Source of the DNA: Pseudomonas aylmerensis
GTDB taxonomy: Bacteria > Pseudomonadota > Gammaproteobacteria > Pseudomonadales > Pseudomonadaceae
Length of the DNA: 64,000 nucleotides
Direction: 5' to 3'
Assembly (NCBI RefSeq): GCF_001702265.1
Contig: NZ_MAUE01000034.1
Location: 1 to 64,000, forward strand
Shown here: one piece after another, positions 56,167-64,000 of the stretch
Layout of the letters: each line of letters starts with the position of its first letter
Position numbering within the stretch: position 1 is the stretch's first letter
Program-made: the position numbers and the translations under genes
The notes under the pieces: generated by a model
Seen by the model: the letters and a program-made list of their open reading frames with translations, nothing else
Told to the model about the DNA's origin: nothing
Database searches by the model: none

Positions 56167-56489
56167 ATGAAACACCCCATTAGAGCTCAAATCTTTGTTC
56201 AGGTAATTTGCTTGCTTTCGGTGGCTCAGCTTTTCTGCTGAGCAGTGCGTCACTGCCTTTTAACTCTGCTGCAGATGCGGCATGGAGGGCTGTTGCCGTT
56301 TACCTGGAATCGCGCCGATTACGCCCGCCAGGCAAACTGGCGCGTAGTGCGGTCCAAGGGATGTTAAGAACATGCACGCCAACCGCAGGCCCCGTTGAAG
56401 ATTGCCCGGTGGCGCTGGACTCAAACCAGCCCCGGGCAAGCATAGACACCACTTCAGCGTCGCGGGCTCGGGAGCCTTGGTTTAGATAA
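56167..56489 (+). pseudogene. Possible frameshifted secreted-protein remnant
   Basis: An ATG at 56167 preceded by GAGGGT opens MKHPIRAQIFVQVICLLSVAQ, a signal-peptide-like start, but stops at codon 25. A +/-1 shift at about 56230 joins a frame continuing LLSSASLPFNSAADAAWRAVAVYLE through 56489. I infer a broken small gene. It could equally be chance. Confidence 0.3.
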
Positions 56490-56807
56490 ATTACCGGGGT
56501 TCCTCGGATGAAGCCGAAATCCTTTTCAGGCATCAAACTTCGAACGACTCCGTCACTGCGAGGAAAACTTTCTCCGATTTGATAAGGCAGTCAAAGGAGT
56601 CCTCTTTCGATAGTGGCGTAATGACACTTCTGCAGCCATGCGTCGTGTACAACGTGAAAGGATTCACACTTATGGAACTTCAGCGTTGAAGGCCAATAAC
56701 CGACCCAATAGTATTTTTCCCGCCCGGGCGCACCTCTTATACGGATATTGTTCTGCGCCAGCTCGGGACTTCTGCGTTGCGCAGGCAATAAAACATTGAG
56801 GTTTGCC

Positions 56808-57191
56808 ATGCGTCTTTCCAAACTCGCACCCGCCGCCGCCCTGTTCAGCCTGTTCACCCTGCCCGCCCACGCTGCCGACCTGAGTGCCCTCACGGGTGCG
56901 CTGTCGTCTGCCCTCGGTGGTGCCAACAACAGCACCGTCAACGCCAATAACAGCAACAGTGCCTCCTGCCAGCAACAGGTTCGCGACCTGCAGGCAAACA
57001 TCAACGCCGCCAATGCCAAGGGCGACACCTTGCGCGCAACCGCTTACCAGGCGGCGCTCACGCAAACCAACAAAAGCTGCAGCAACTCTGCCTACAACGC
57101 CCAGGCGCAGGTCGACACCAACCCGCAACGCCAGCAGAACGTCAACAAGGCGGCGGATGCTATCAACGCCATTGGCGGATTGTTCAAGTAG
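56808..57191 (+). CDS. Small secreted Asn-rich protein of unknown function
   Basis: A 127-residue protein with a signal peptide (residues 1-22, ending AHA before ADLSALTG). The mature part is rich in Asn/Gln/Ala with a coiled-coil-like centre (CQQQVRDLQANINAANAKGD) and two Cys, at SCQQ and SCSN, that may form a disulfide. A terminator (57208-57236) follows directly. No family recognised. Confidence 0.7.
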   Translation: MRLSKLAPAAALFSLFTLPAHAADLSALTGALSSALGGANNSTVNANNSNSASCQQQVRDLQANINAANAKGDTLRATAYQAALTQTNKSCSNSAYNAQAQVDTNPQRQQNVNKAADAINAIGGLFK

Positions 57192-57207
57192 TCCGTAACA
57201 CGCAGTG

Positions 57208-57236
57208 AAAAAGGCCCGCGAATGCGGGCTTTTTCA
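57208..57236 (+). terminator. Rho-independent terminator
   Basis: GAAAAAGGCCCGC-GAAT-GCGGGCTTTTTC 16 bases after the small secreted-protein stop. Confidence 0.85.
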
Positions 57237-57498
57237 TGGGCATCCGTCCATCCTGGACACCGCTGGAAGCGATAGATCTGGCGCGCTGTGTGGTGTGATT
57301 TGGAAACTTCGTCTGCCGGCGGCCAGCGTTCTAGGGCTGCGTAGATGCCTTGGCCAAACGGATGTGATCGGCGCATCCGTCCCCCCTAGGCATCAACATG
57401 CCACTAGCACATCTGTTCTATGTTACTGCCCCCATCATGATGCTAGTTTCTTGACCCCTTAGATAGCCACTTCGCAAGTTCAAGGAGTTGAACAACCG

Positions 57499-58056
57499 AT
57501 GTCTTTTTATTCTGGAATCAATCAACGTCGTCTCCTATTGGTTGCGCTCCTATCAGTATTTACTTGCGCATGGGCCAATGACTCAAGTCCCACCGGAGAT
57601 TGGTGGATCATCTACGGGGATGGCGCGCCCGGCAAGAATGTGACCTATGTCGCAGATCGAACTTCCGTGACGCCCTCTAAAAAAACCAAGGGAGCCCAGT
57701 TAGTCGCCGTTACTTTAGTTTATGAAGAACTGGGCAAGCCCATGATTGACGTCTACAACATGGAGGTCCAGTGCCCAACGCATAAGTTTCGATTTATCAA
57801 TGGTCAATCTGTCTCGCGCATGGGTAGCCTACGGCACTTGAAAGTATCGGAAAAATGGCAGGACGTGAAAGCCCCCTGGGTCCAGCGCAGTGCTGAGTTC
57901 GTCTGCTCGCCGAAGAGCAAAGATATGATTGCGATGGGCAAGATGGAATATATGCAGATGATTAATATTACCCAGCAGATGTTCTTTAAGCTGGCGCCCA
58001 TCCGCGAGAAAAGTCAGATGATGGAAGACCTGGACTCCATACTTGGCAATAAATAG
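57499..58056 (+). CDS. Small secreted protein of unknown function (surface-adhesin E-like)
   Basis: A 185-residue protein with a signal peptide (residues 1-26, ending AWA before NDSSPTGDWW). Mature N-terminus WWIIYGDGAPGKNVTYVADRTSV and the CPTHKFRFINGQSV segment suggest a beta-rich domain of the kind annotated as surface-adhesin E-like; I am not certain. Start ATG at 57499 has AAGGAG upstream. Base composition is more AT-rich than the left part of the window, hinting at an accessory origin. Confidence 0.7.
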   Translation: MSFYSGINQRRLLLVALLSVFTCAWANDSSPTGDWWIIYGDGAPGKNVTYVADRTSVTPSKKTKGAQLVAVTLVYEELGKPMIDVYNMEVQCPTHKFRFINGQSVSRMGSLRHLKVSEKWQDVKAPWVQRSAEFVCSPKSKDMIAMGKMEYMQMINITQQMFFKLAPIREKSQMMEDLDSILGNK

Positions 58057-58204
58057 CAACCGATCTGCACGCTGAGGCCGATGGACACTAACGGGTCGGC
58101 AGCGCGTCAACTTGAACGGGCATCGCGATGGGTAAGTATCCGCTAATCCCCAATACAGACATCAGATGTAGTTTTTTACTTTTAGCGAGACAGAGGGCGT
58201 CGGG

Positions 58205-58639
58205 ATGGAAAAGTTGGCTAAAGCAGTGTTGCTGGGGATGGTCATTTCATCAGTACTGCTTTTGAATGGTTGTAGCACCATTGCCCAGTCCCGCTGGGAA
58301 GGGCGAGACCTCCAAGAGGCACTGGATTTATTTGGCAAGCCCGATTCAATGAAAAAGCAAACAGGCCCGAACGGCGAGGCGCTAGCGGTACTGACTTGGT
58401 ATAAGTCCTCAAGTTGGACCAATACTGAAGCAGCAGGAACCTCGATGAACCACACGGGCAATGGCATGGTCTACACGGAACATTATCAAACGGTCGGACA
58501 TAGCTCTTCTTGCAAACTTGAGGCGACGGTCAACAAAGCCAAAAAAATCGTACTTTTTAGAATCGAGGATGGGCGCATCCTCCATGGCAAGTGCACGAAC
58601 GTCCCTTACGTACCTGGGTATATCCCCCCAGGCTTTTAA
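58205..58639 (+). CDS. Small predicted lipoprotein
   Basis: A 144-residue protein with a signal peptide and lipobox (LLNGC, Cys at residue 23). The mature part has RWEGRDLQEALDLFGKPD and C-KLEATVNKAKKIVLFRIEDGR, reminiscent of small outer-membrane lipoproteins of the SmpA/OmlA-like size class, though no firm match. A terminator-like hairpin (58643-58668) follows. Confidence 0.7.
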   Translation: MEKLAKAVLLGMVISSVLLLNGCSTIAQSRWEGRDLQEALDLFGKPDSMKKQTGPNGEALAVLTWYKSSSWTNTEAAGTSMNHTGNGMVYTEHYQTVGHSSSCKLEATVNKAKKIVLFRIEDGRILHGKCTNVPYVPGYIPPGF

Positions 58640-58642
58640 AAC

Positions 58643-58668
58643 TGAGCCATCCAATGATAGATGGCTCA
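58643..58668 (+). terminator. Terminator-like hairpin after the lipoprotein gene
   Basis: TGAGCCATC-CAATGATA-GATGGCTCA is an inverted repeat without a strong T-run. Confidence 0.5.
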
Positions 58669-58912
58669 CCGCGAGCTTCTGAGCGTCTCACCCAATTTAT
58701 AGAGTGTGAGTCTGTCGATCTGAATGAAGCCCTTACAAGCTTCCGTGGAGAAGATAACTGCAACTGCGTTTGGGGTTTCGCCACCCACAGGTCCTGAGTA
58801 TCCAAGCCAGAATTCCACTCCATCCTCCTTAACACGAGGATGCCGGCCTATTGAGGCACTCTCTAGCGTCGGGCACACTCACGTGGACTCGTCGGTAAAA
58901 AAGGAATTTACA

Positions 58913-59152
58913 GTGCCGTTTTCATTGGATGAAAGAACCGCTCTGCTCGCACTCAAAGGTATAGGGCCAACGGTAATGACTCGACTTGAGCAAATGGGTA
59001 TCGAATCGCTCGCCGAACTTCGCAAATCAGATGTAGGTGACATCCTGGCTCGAGCATCCGCGGCATTAGGCTCCACTTGCTGGAAGAACAGCCCTCAAGC
59101 CAGAGCAGCCATCACCGCCGCAGTGGAGCTTGCGAAGAGCTCTACAGATTAA
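58913..59152 (+). CDS. Small helix-hairpin-helix protein
   Basis: A 79-residue protein with a helix-hairpin-helix-like motif (LKGIGPTVMTRLEQMGIESLAELRKSDVGD). A GTG at 58913 with AAGGA 7 bases upstream is chosen; a longer open frame from 58724 lacks a good start and family support. Such small proteins bind DNA or act as nuclease partners in related contexts; no function can be claimed. Isolated gene. Confidence 0.7.
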   Translation: MPFSLDERTALLALKGIGPTVMTRLEQMGIESLAELRKSDVGDILARASAALGSTCWKNSPQARAAITAAVELAKSSTD

Positions 59153-59289
59153 ATCCCGGCCCGGTGCAGACATGCTGGGGGAGACCCTGAAACCGACCCG
59201 CTGATATCGAGTTGCGGAAACCGCCTGAGACGATGCGCAAACGATCGGGGCTTTAACTAAAAGAGCCGCCAACCGCCAGAAACACAAAA

Positions 59290-59313
59290 GCCCCGCAATC
59301 GCGGGGCTTTCGT
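59290..59313 (-). terminator. Terminator of the tRNA-Ser gene
   Basis: On the minus strand AAAGCCCCGC-GATT-GCGGGGCTTTT lies just after the tRNA 3' end. Confidence 0.8.
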
Positions 59314-59321
59314 TTGAATCT

Positions 59322-59412
59322 TGGCGGGAAACCAGGGATTCGAACCCTGGAGACGCTATTAACGTCCGCCGGTTTTCAAGACCGGTGCATTCAACCACTC
59401 TGCCAATTTCCC
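59322..59412 (-). tRNA. tRNA-Ser (anticodon UGA)
   Basis: 91 bases with encoded CCA. Acceptor stem GGGAAAT pairs GTTTCCC; the anticodon loop CTTGAAA gives UGA; the T arm has GGTTCGAATCC; a long class-II variable arm lies between (GGACGTTAATAGCGTCT). Upstream TATAAT (59432-59427) is a perfect -10. Confidence 0.97.
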
Positions 59413-59426
59413 TTGTGCATCACAGG

Positions 59427-59432
59427 ATTATA
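59427..59432 (-). promoter_or_regulatory. -10 element of the tRNA-Ser promoter
   Basis: TATAAT on the minus strand, 15 bases before the tRNA 5' end. The -35 element is weak and not assigned. Confidence 0.55.
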
Positions 59433-59564
59433 GTAGCCTATCCCGTCTCAGCGGGCGCCATAATACCCGAATGAAACACACTGTCAAACTCTCGCCATCG
59501 CTTGTTACAGAGCGTCTGTTATGATCTTTGCGACTGAACGTTTCAAAACCGAAGGAGTGTCGCC

Positions 59565-60236
59565 ATGCGCGAACAGAATTACGCAGTGAATGGTAACGCG
59601 CAGGCTGAGCAGCTTGAAGTCAGCCGCGTGTTGCGCAACACCTATGGCTTGCTTGCCCTCACCCTCGCCTTCAGCGGCGTGATGGCGTTCGTGGCTCAAC
59701 AGATGCGCGTCGGCTACCCGAACATCTTTGTCGTGCTGATCGGCTTCTACGGTCTGTTCTTCCTGACCAACAAGCTGCGTGACTCGGCCTGGGGCCTGGT
59801 GTCGGCGTTTGCCTTGACCGGTTTCATGGGCTTTATCCTCGGCCCGATCCTCAACCGTTACCTCGGCATGGCCGGCGGCGCGGAAGTGGTCAGCTCGGCG
59901 TTTGCCATGACGGCCCTGGTGTTTGGTGGTCTGTCGGCCTACGTGCTGATTACCCGCAAGGACATGAGCTTCCTGGGTGGCTTCATCACCGCGGGCTTCT
60001 TCGTACTGCTGGCCGCCGTGCTCGCCAGCATGTTCTTCCAGATCAGCGGCCTGCAACTGGCGATCAGCGCAGGTTTTGTGCTGTTCTCCTCGGTGTGCAT
60101 CCTGTTCCAGACCAGCGCCATCATCCACGGCGGTGAGCGCAACTACATCATGGCGACCATCAGCCTGTATGTGTCGATCTACAACCTGTTTATCAGCCTG
60201 TTGCAGATCTTCGGCATCATGAGCCGCGATGACTGA
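59565..60236 (+). CDS. Bax inhibitor-1/YccA family membrane protein
   Basis: A 223-residue protein with seven hydrophobic segments. Seen: MREQNYAVNGNAQAEQLEVSR N-terminus, LLALTLAFSGVMAFVAQQ, GLVSAFALTGFMGFILGPIL and the C-terminal ISLYVSIYNLFISLLQIFG. YccA in E. coli protects membrane proteins from FtsH; a similar role is likely. A good terminator follows. Confidence 0.93.
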   Translation: MREQNYAVNGNAQAEQLEVSRVLRNTYGLLALTLAFSGVMAFVAQQMRVGYPNIFVVLIGFYGLFFLTNKLRDSAWGLVSAFALTGFMGFILGPILNRYLGMAGGAEVVSSAFAMTALVFGGLSAYVLITRKDMSFLGGFITAGFFVLLAAVLASMFFQISGLQLAISAGFVLFSSVCILFQTSAIIHGGERNYIMATISLYVSIYNLFISLLQIFGIMSRDD

Positions 60237-60249
60237 TTCATCCGCGCAA

Positions 60250-60289
60250 TAAAAAATGCCCCGTATCGAAAGATACGGGGCATTTTTGT
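60250..60289 (+). terminator. Rho-independent terminator
   Basis: AAAAAATGCCCCGTATC-GAAA-GATACGGGGCATTTTTGTT after the YccA-family gene. Confidence 0.9.
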
Positions 60290-60299
60290 TTTCAGCGGT

Positions 60300-61319
60300 T
60301 CAGTACTGGTTGGGTTCCATTTCCAGGTCGACCTTGAATCGCTCGGCGATATCCTGCTGGATACGCCTGGCCAGGTTGGCAATGTCGTGCCCTGACGCAG
60401 CGCCATAGTTGACCAGCACCAGCGCCTGCAACTTGTGCACGCCCGCATCGCCTTCGCGAAAGCCCTTCCAGCCTGCCTTGTCGATCAGCCAGCCGGCAGC
60501 GAGTTTCATCTGCCCATCGGCCTGGGGATACGCCACCAGGTCCGGGTACAGCTCCTGCAGCTCCGCAGCCAGCGCCTGGGACACCAACGGGTTCTTGAAG
60601 AAGCTGCCGGCATTGCCAAGCTCCGCCGGGTCCGGCAGTTTCTCGCGACGAATGCTGCAGATTGCCCGACTGACATCACTTGGCGTCGCCTCGGTGATGC
60701 CCTGCACGGCCAGGCGCTGCTGCACCGGGCCGTAGTCGAGCTTGAGGTGGCTGGCGCGACTCAGGGCAAAGCGCACCCGCAGGATCAGCCAGCGCCCGGT
60801 CTCGTGTTTGAACAGGCTGTCGCGGTAGGCAAAGTTGCACTCTGGCAGGCTGAAATCGCGCAGCTCGCCCGTGTGCCGGTCCAGGGCAGTCAGGCCGGCG
60901 AATACGTCCTTGATCTCTACACCGTAGGCACCGATGTTCTGCATGGGGGCAGCGCCCACCGTACCAGGGATCAGGCTGAGGTTTTCCAGACCGCAGAAGC
61001 CCTGCGCCAGGGTCCACAGCACGAATGGGTGCCAGGCTTCGCCCGCTTCGGCTTCAACCACCACCTGCACGCCGTCATCGCTGAGCACGCGGATGCCTTG
61101 GGTGGCCATACGCAGGACCAGTGCAGGAATATCCTGGGTCAGCAGCAGGTTGCTGCCGCCACCGATGACCAGCACCGGCAATGCCTTTGCGGCGCCGTAG
61201 GCCAGGGCCTCGCGCACGTCGTCATCGCTGTGCGCTTCGGCGAACAGTTGGGCACGCACATCGATGCCAAAGCTGTTGAATGGCTTGAGCGATACCTGCG
61301 AAAGCACCTGCAAGGTCAT
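60300..61319 (-). CDS. murB: UDP-N-acetylmuramate dehydrogenase
   Basis: A 339-residue cytoplasmic flavoprotein for peptidoglycan precursor synthesis. Seen: PVLVIGGGSNLLLTQD FAD-binding segment, SLIPGTVGAAPMQNIGAYGVEI, the catalytic Ser in LGNAGSFFKNP, and the C-terminal glutamate segment LEMEPNQY. It overlaps the phosphatase gene at its start (61316-61319). Confidence 0.97.
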   Translation of the reverse strand: MTLQVLSQVSLKPFNSFGIDVRAQLFAEAHSDDDVREALAYGAAKALPVLVIGGGSNLLLTQDIPALVLRMATQGIRVLSDDGVQVVVEAEAGEAWHPFVLWTLAQGFCGLENLSLIPGTVGAAPMQNIGAYGVEIKDVFAGLTALDRHTGELRDFSLPECNFAYRDSLFKHETGRWLILRVRFALSRASHLKLDYGPVQQRLAVQGITEATPSDVSRAICSIRREKLPDPAELGNAGSFFKNPLVSQALAAELQELYPDLVAYPQADGQMKLAAGWLIDKAGWKGFREGDAGVHKLQALVLVNYGAASGHDIANLARRIQQDIAERFKVDLEMEPNQY

Positions 61320-61780
61320 AACCGCCCCTTCAATTCGATCACCAATAAGTCACAGGCGCGCTCGATCAGGTCCAGCACCCGCTCGAAGCCTTGCTCGCCT
61401 TCGTAGTAAGGGTCCGGCACTTCGTCGACTTCAGCATCAAAGCGGCGCAGGAACAGGTCCAGCTCGGCCTTGCCCTGCGCTGGCTGCAGGGCCTTGAGGT
61501 TGCGCAGGTTGCTGTTGTCCATCGCGAGGATCAGGTCATAGCGCGCAAAGTCGGCACGTGATACCTGCTGGGCACGTTGCGCCGACAGGTCGTAGCCGCG
61601 AACCAACGCTGCACGCTGGCTGCGCTGGTCGGGCGGGTTGCCGATATGCCATTCACCGGTACCGGCCGAGGCCACTTCCACCTGCCCCGCCAGCCCGGCT
61701 TCGCGCAATTTATGGCGCAGCACACCTTCGGCAGTCGGCGAGCGGCAGATATTGCCCAGGCAGACAAACAGAACTTCCAT
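61316..61780 (-). CDS. Low-molecular-weight protein tyrosine phosphatase
   Basis: A 154-residue phosphatase. The catalytic P-loop VCLGNICRSPTAEGV (C-X5-R-S) is at residues 6-20 and the general acid Asp is in VPDPYYEGE near the C-terminus. Size and motifs are exact for the family. ATG at 61780 overlaps the kdsB stop by one base. Confidence 0.95.
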   Translation of the reverse strand: MEVLFVCLGNICRSPTAEGVLRHKLREAGLAGQVEVASAGTGEWHIGNPPDQRSQRAALVRGYDLSAQRAQQVSRADFARYDLILAMDNSNLRNLKALQPAQGKAELDLFLRRFDAEVDEVPDPYYEGEQGFERVLDLIERACDLLVIELKGRL

Positions 61781-62544
61781 CAAGCCCCCAGCAGGCGCCG
61801 GACGCGCTCAAGGTCTTCCGGGGTATCGACGCCGGCAGGAGGCGCTTCCAGGGCATCGCCCACGTGAATACGCACGCCGTGCCACAGGGCACGCAGTTGT
61901 TCCAGCGATTCGGTGTTTTCCAGCCAGCACGGGCCCCAGCTGACGAAGTCATGCAGGAAGCCGGCGCGATAGGCGTAGATGCCGATATGGCGGCGATACG
62001 GCACGCCTTGCGGCAACACGCCAGGCTGCTTGGCAAAGGCATCGCGTGCCCACGGCAAGGTCGAACGGCTGAACGTCAGCGCCAGGCCATTGATGTCACT
62101 GACCACCTTGACCACATTGGGGTTGAACAGTGTGTCGATGTCTTCGATCGGCTCGGCCAGCGTGGCCATACGCGCTTCGCCATGGGCGGCCAGGTTGGCG
62201 GCCACCTGATCGATCACGCTCGGCGGGATCAGCGGCTCGTCCCCCTGCACGTTGACCACGATCGCATCCGGGGCCAGGCCCAGCTTGGTGGCCACTTCAG
62301 CCAGGCGGTCGGTGCCGGAATTGTGGTCCTCGCGGGTCAACACCGCTTCGGCGCCGAAACCCTTGCAGGCGTCGATGATGCGTGGATCATCGGTAGCCAC
62401 CACCACGCGCTCGGCGCTGCTCTTGCAGGCCTGTTCCCACACCAGCTGGATCATCGGCTTGTGGCCGATCAGTTGCAGCGGTTTGCCCGGAAGCCGGGTC
62501 GAGGCGTAGCGCGACGGAATGACAACGGTGAAGGCTGTGGTCAT
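61780..62544 (-). CDS. kdsB: 3-deoxy-manno-octulosonate cytidylyltransferase
   Basis: A 254-residue enzyme that makes CMP-Kdo for lipid A core assembly. Seen: VVIPSRYASTRLPGKPLQLI, VVNVQGDEPLIPP and AYRAGFLHDFVSW. Overlaps the downstream phosphatase gene and the upstream Trm112-like gene. Confidence 0.97.
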   Translation of the reverse strand: MTTAFTVVIPSRYASTRLPGKPLQLIGHKPMIQLVWEQACKSSAERVVVATDDPRIIDACKGFGAEAVLTREDHNSGTDRLAEVATKLGLAPDAIVVNVQGDEPLIPPSVIDQVAANLAAHGEARMATLAEPIEDIDTLFNPNVVKVVSDINGLALTFSRSTLPWARDAFAKQPGVLPQGVPYRRHIGIYAYRAGFLHDFVSWGPCWLENTESLEQLRALWHGVRIHVGDALEAPPAGVDTPEDLERVRRLLGA

Positions 62545-62726
62545 TTATCCAGGCGCTCGTCGGTGGTCAGGGTGCGGGCTTCGCTTTCCAGCATCACCGG
62601 GATGCCATCACGGATCGGGTAAGCCAGGCCGGCGCCTTTGCTGATCAGCTCGGTTTTGTCGGCGCTGAGCTTGAGCGGGCCTTTGCAGATCGGGCAAGCG
62701 AGGATGTCGAGCAATTTGGTGTCCAT
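62541..62726 (-). CDS. Trm112-family protein (YcaR-like)
   Basis: A 61-residue zinc-ribbon-type protein, MDTKLLDILACPICKGPL with CPxC; the C-terminal cysteines are lost as common in this family. ATG at 62726 directly starts the family sequence; a longer frame to 62873 has no support. Lies between lpxK and kdsB as in other Pseudomonas. Confidence 0.95.
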   Translation of the reverse strand: MDTKLLDILACPICKGPLKLSADKTELISKGAGLAYPIRDGIPVMLESEARTLTTDERLDK

Positions 62727-62749
62727 GAGTGTTTCCTGGATAACGGCGT

Positions 62750-63760
62750 TTAAGGCAAGAGACGAGCGGGCAGCAGACGCATCAACTGCGTGTCGAACCA
62801 GGCGACGAACGCTGGCGACGGCACGGCATCCACTGCAAGGTACCACCAGTCTGGCCGGGCAAAGGCGCGGCACTTCACCGCGTCCTTCTCGGTCATGACC
62901 AGCGGCAATGACGGCGTAAAGTTCAGGACCTCGGCGCTGTAGGGCGCGTGGTCGGCAAAAGCATGGGGTATTGGTTGCCAGTGTAGCGTTTCAAGGGTAT
63001 TGAAGAAACGTTGCGGGTTGCCGATGCCGGCGACCGCGTGCACCTGCTGGCCCGCCGGGAAGTAATCGACCGGCTGGCGCTCGCCGCTCTGCAGGTTGAC
63101 CAATGCGCTGGGTTGCAGGCGAAAGGCGAAGCCGTCCTCACGGTCCGAGACGGCGCCGTTGTACAGCAACGCATCGACACTCTGCAGGCGCTCCACCGGC
63201 TCGCGCAACGGTCCGGCCGGCAGGCAACGTCGATTGCCCAGGCCACGGGCGGCATCGATCAGTACCAGTTCCAGGTCACGGGCCAGGCGGTAATGCTGCA
63301 GGCCGTCGTCGGAGAGGATCAGGTCCAGGGTTTCACTCGCCAGCAGGGCCCGGACCGCGCGACTGCGGTCGGGGTCGATCATCAATGGGACACCGCAGCG
63401 CTGCACGATCAATAGCGGCTCATCACCAGCCACGTCGGCGCTGTGGCTGGCCTCGACCCGCCACGGCAGCTGCGGCGGCTTGGCACCATACCCACGACTG
63501 ACCACGCCAACGCGCAAACCGCTGCGCCGGCAGTGTTCGATCAGCCACAGGATCAACGGCGTCTTGCCGGTGCCACCCACGGTGATATTGCCGACCACCA
63601 CCACCGGCACAGGCGACTGGTAGATCTCGCCCTCGCCCGCCAGGAATCGCGCACGCTTGCGCTGCACCACGCGGCGATACAGGGATTCCAGCGGCCGCAA
63701 CAGGGCGAGCGCCGGATGACCGGTGTACCAGGCCTTGAGCAAACGATCGGACATGGCCAT
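62750..63760 (-). CDS. lpxK: Tetraacyldisaccharide 4'-kinase
   Basis: A 336-residue inner-membrane-associated kinase of lipid A synthesis. Seen: Walker A VVGNITVGGTGKTPL, RGYGAKPPQLP, and SDDGLQHYRLARDLELV. The ATG at 63760 overlaps the exbD stop as ATGA; 63754 is a second possible start. Confidence 0.96.
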   Translation of the reverse strand: MAMSDRLLKAWYTGHPALALLRPLESLYRRVVQRKRARFLAGEGEIYQSPVPVVVVGNITVGGTGKTPLILWLIEHCRRSGLRVGVVSRGYGAKPPQLPWRVEASHSADVAGDEPLLIVQRCGVPLMIDPDRSRAVRALLASETLDLILSDDGLQHYRLARDLELVLIDAARGLGNRRCLPAGPLREPVERLQSVDALLYNGAVSDREDGFAFRLQPSALVNLQSGERQPVDYFPAGQQVHAVAGIGNPQRFFNTLETLHWQPIPHAFADHAPYSAEVLNFTPSLPLVMTEKDAVKCRAFARPDWWYLAVDAVPSPAFVAWFDTQLMRLLPARLLP

Positions 63761-64000
63761 CAGGGTTGGCTCGCCGCCTCGACGGTGGTCATGCGCAGAT
63801 GGCTGAAGCCGAGCTTGCCGGCCGCGTCCATGGCGGTGATCACGGCCTGGTGCTGGGTCTTGCCGTCTGCACTGATCGACAGCGGCATCTTGGTATCACC
63901 GCCGGATTCCTTCTGCAGCGCGTCCATCAGGCTGTTGAGGTCGTTTTTCTCGAGCAACTGGTTATTCACCGAGAACACCCCGTCGGCGCTGATGGCGATG
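63760..64000 (-). CDS. exbD: ExbD/TolR-family biopolymer transport protein (partial)
   Basis: C-terminal 79 residues of an ExbD/TolR-family protein; the frame is open to the window's right edge. Seen: LISADG-like opening (IAISADGVFSVNN) and PLSISADGKTQHQAVITAMDAAGKLGFSHLRMTT, the periplasmic domain end. Followed by lpxK as in Pseudomonas. Confidence 0.93.
   Translation of the reverse strand, partial: IAISADGVFSVNNQLLEKNDLNSLMDALQKESGGDTKMPLSISADGKTQHQAVITAMDAAGKLGFSHLRMTTVEAASQP

Noticed and set aside
59508..59525. TTGTTA and TATGAT as the promoter of the YccA-family gene
   Set aside because: The two boxes are only 12 bases apart, too close for sigma70 use; no confident promoter is assigned.

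Overview
The window looks like a chromosomal segment of a Pseudomonas of the P. fluorescens group. Three things point there: high-GC coding DNA; the gene string murB, low-molecular-weight tyrosine phosphatase, kdsB, Trm112-like, lpxK, exbD at the right end; and many intergenic REP-type palindromes beginning GTGGGAGCGGGCTTGC or GTGGTGAGCGGGCTTGCC. About 55 protein genes and one tRNA-Ser(UGA) can be supported. Most of the window is accessory nutrient uptake and catabolism; only the last 4.5 kb is clearly core.

Layout. 0.1-3.6 kb: sulfonate-type sulfur scavenging (flavin monooxygenase and two SsuA-like binding proteins around a divergent promoter). 4.2-15.8 kb: a divergent sugar or polyol regulon. 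Leftward it has a split transketolase and an FGGY kinase; rightward an Rbs-type ABC importer, two SDR dehydrogenases, a SorC-type regulator and a dedicated transaldolase. 15.8-22.6 kb: GlxA-type regulator, type II NADH-dehydrogenase-like flavoprotein, aquaporin, SotB-type MFS exporter, a small pilin-like protein, an SBF-like transporter and its AraC neighbour. 23.3-31.1 kb: a branched-chain-type ABC importer coupled to an L-2-amino-thiazoline-4-carboxylate (ATC) hydrolase and an N-carbamoyl-L-amino-acid hydrolase, with a divergent LysR regulator. 32-37.3 kb: an orphan NMT1/SsuA-type binding protein, a small conserved protein, and a leftward heme-oxygenase-like diiron oxidase / methyltransferase / zinc alcohol dehydrogenase group. 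37.6-39 kb: PotE-like antiporter. 39.8-47.9 kb: a glycerol-type ABC importer of six genes driven divergently from a sigma54 enhancer-binding protein; I find a good -24/-12 promoter and five TGAACA motifs between them. 47.9-52.3 kb: FecR, FecI and a TonB-dependent receptor without a signalling domain. 52.6-59.2 kb: XRE-cupin regulator, an extraordinary methionine-rich protein (70 Met and 15 Cys in 170 residues), a GAF protein with no ordinary start codon, and several small secreted or lipoprotein genes. 59.3-64 kb: tRNA-Ser, Bax inhibitor-1 family protein and the core envelope genes.

Two themes stand out. First, seven intergenic regions carry REP palindromes, and in six of them the palindrome plus its spacer is tandemly amplified with a sharply fixed period (about 128, 263, 216, 191, 183 and 282-300 bp). 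In two arrays the amplified unit includes the edge of a neighbouring gene: the ribosome-binding site and first ~20 codons of an SDR gene at 11.3-12.26 kb, and the last ~24 codons of an AraC gene at 22.5-23.3 kb. Second, the methionine-rich protein has its own promoter, Shine-Dalgarno sequence and terminator and an internal two-fold repeat, and matches no family I know; it is the best candidate here for something undescribed.
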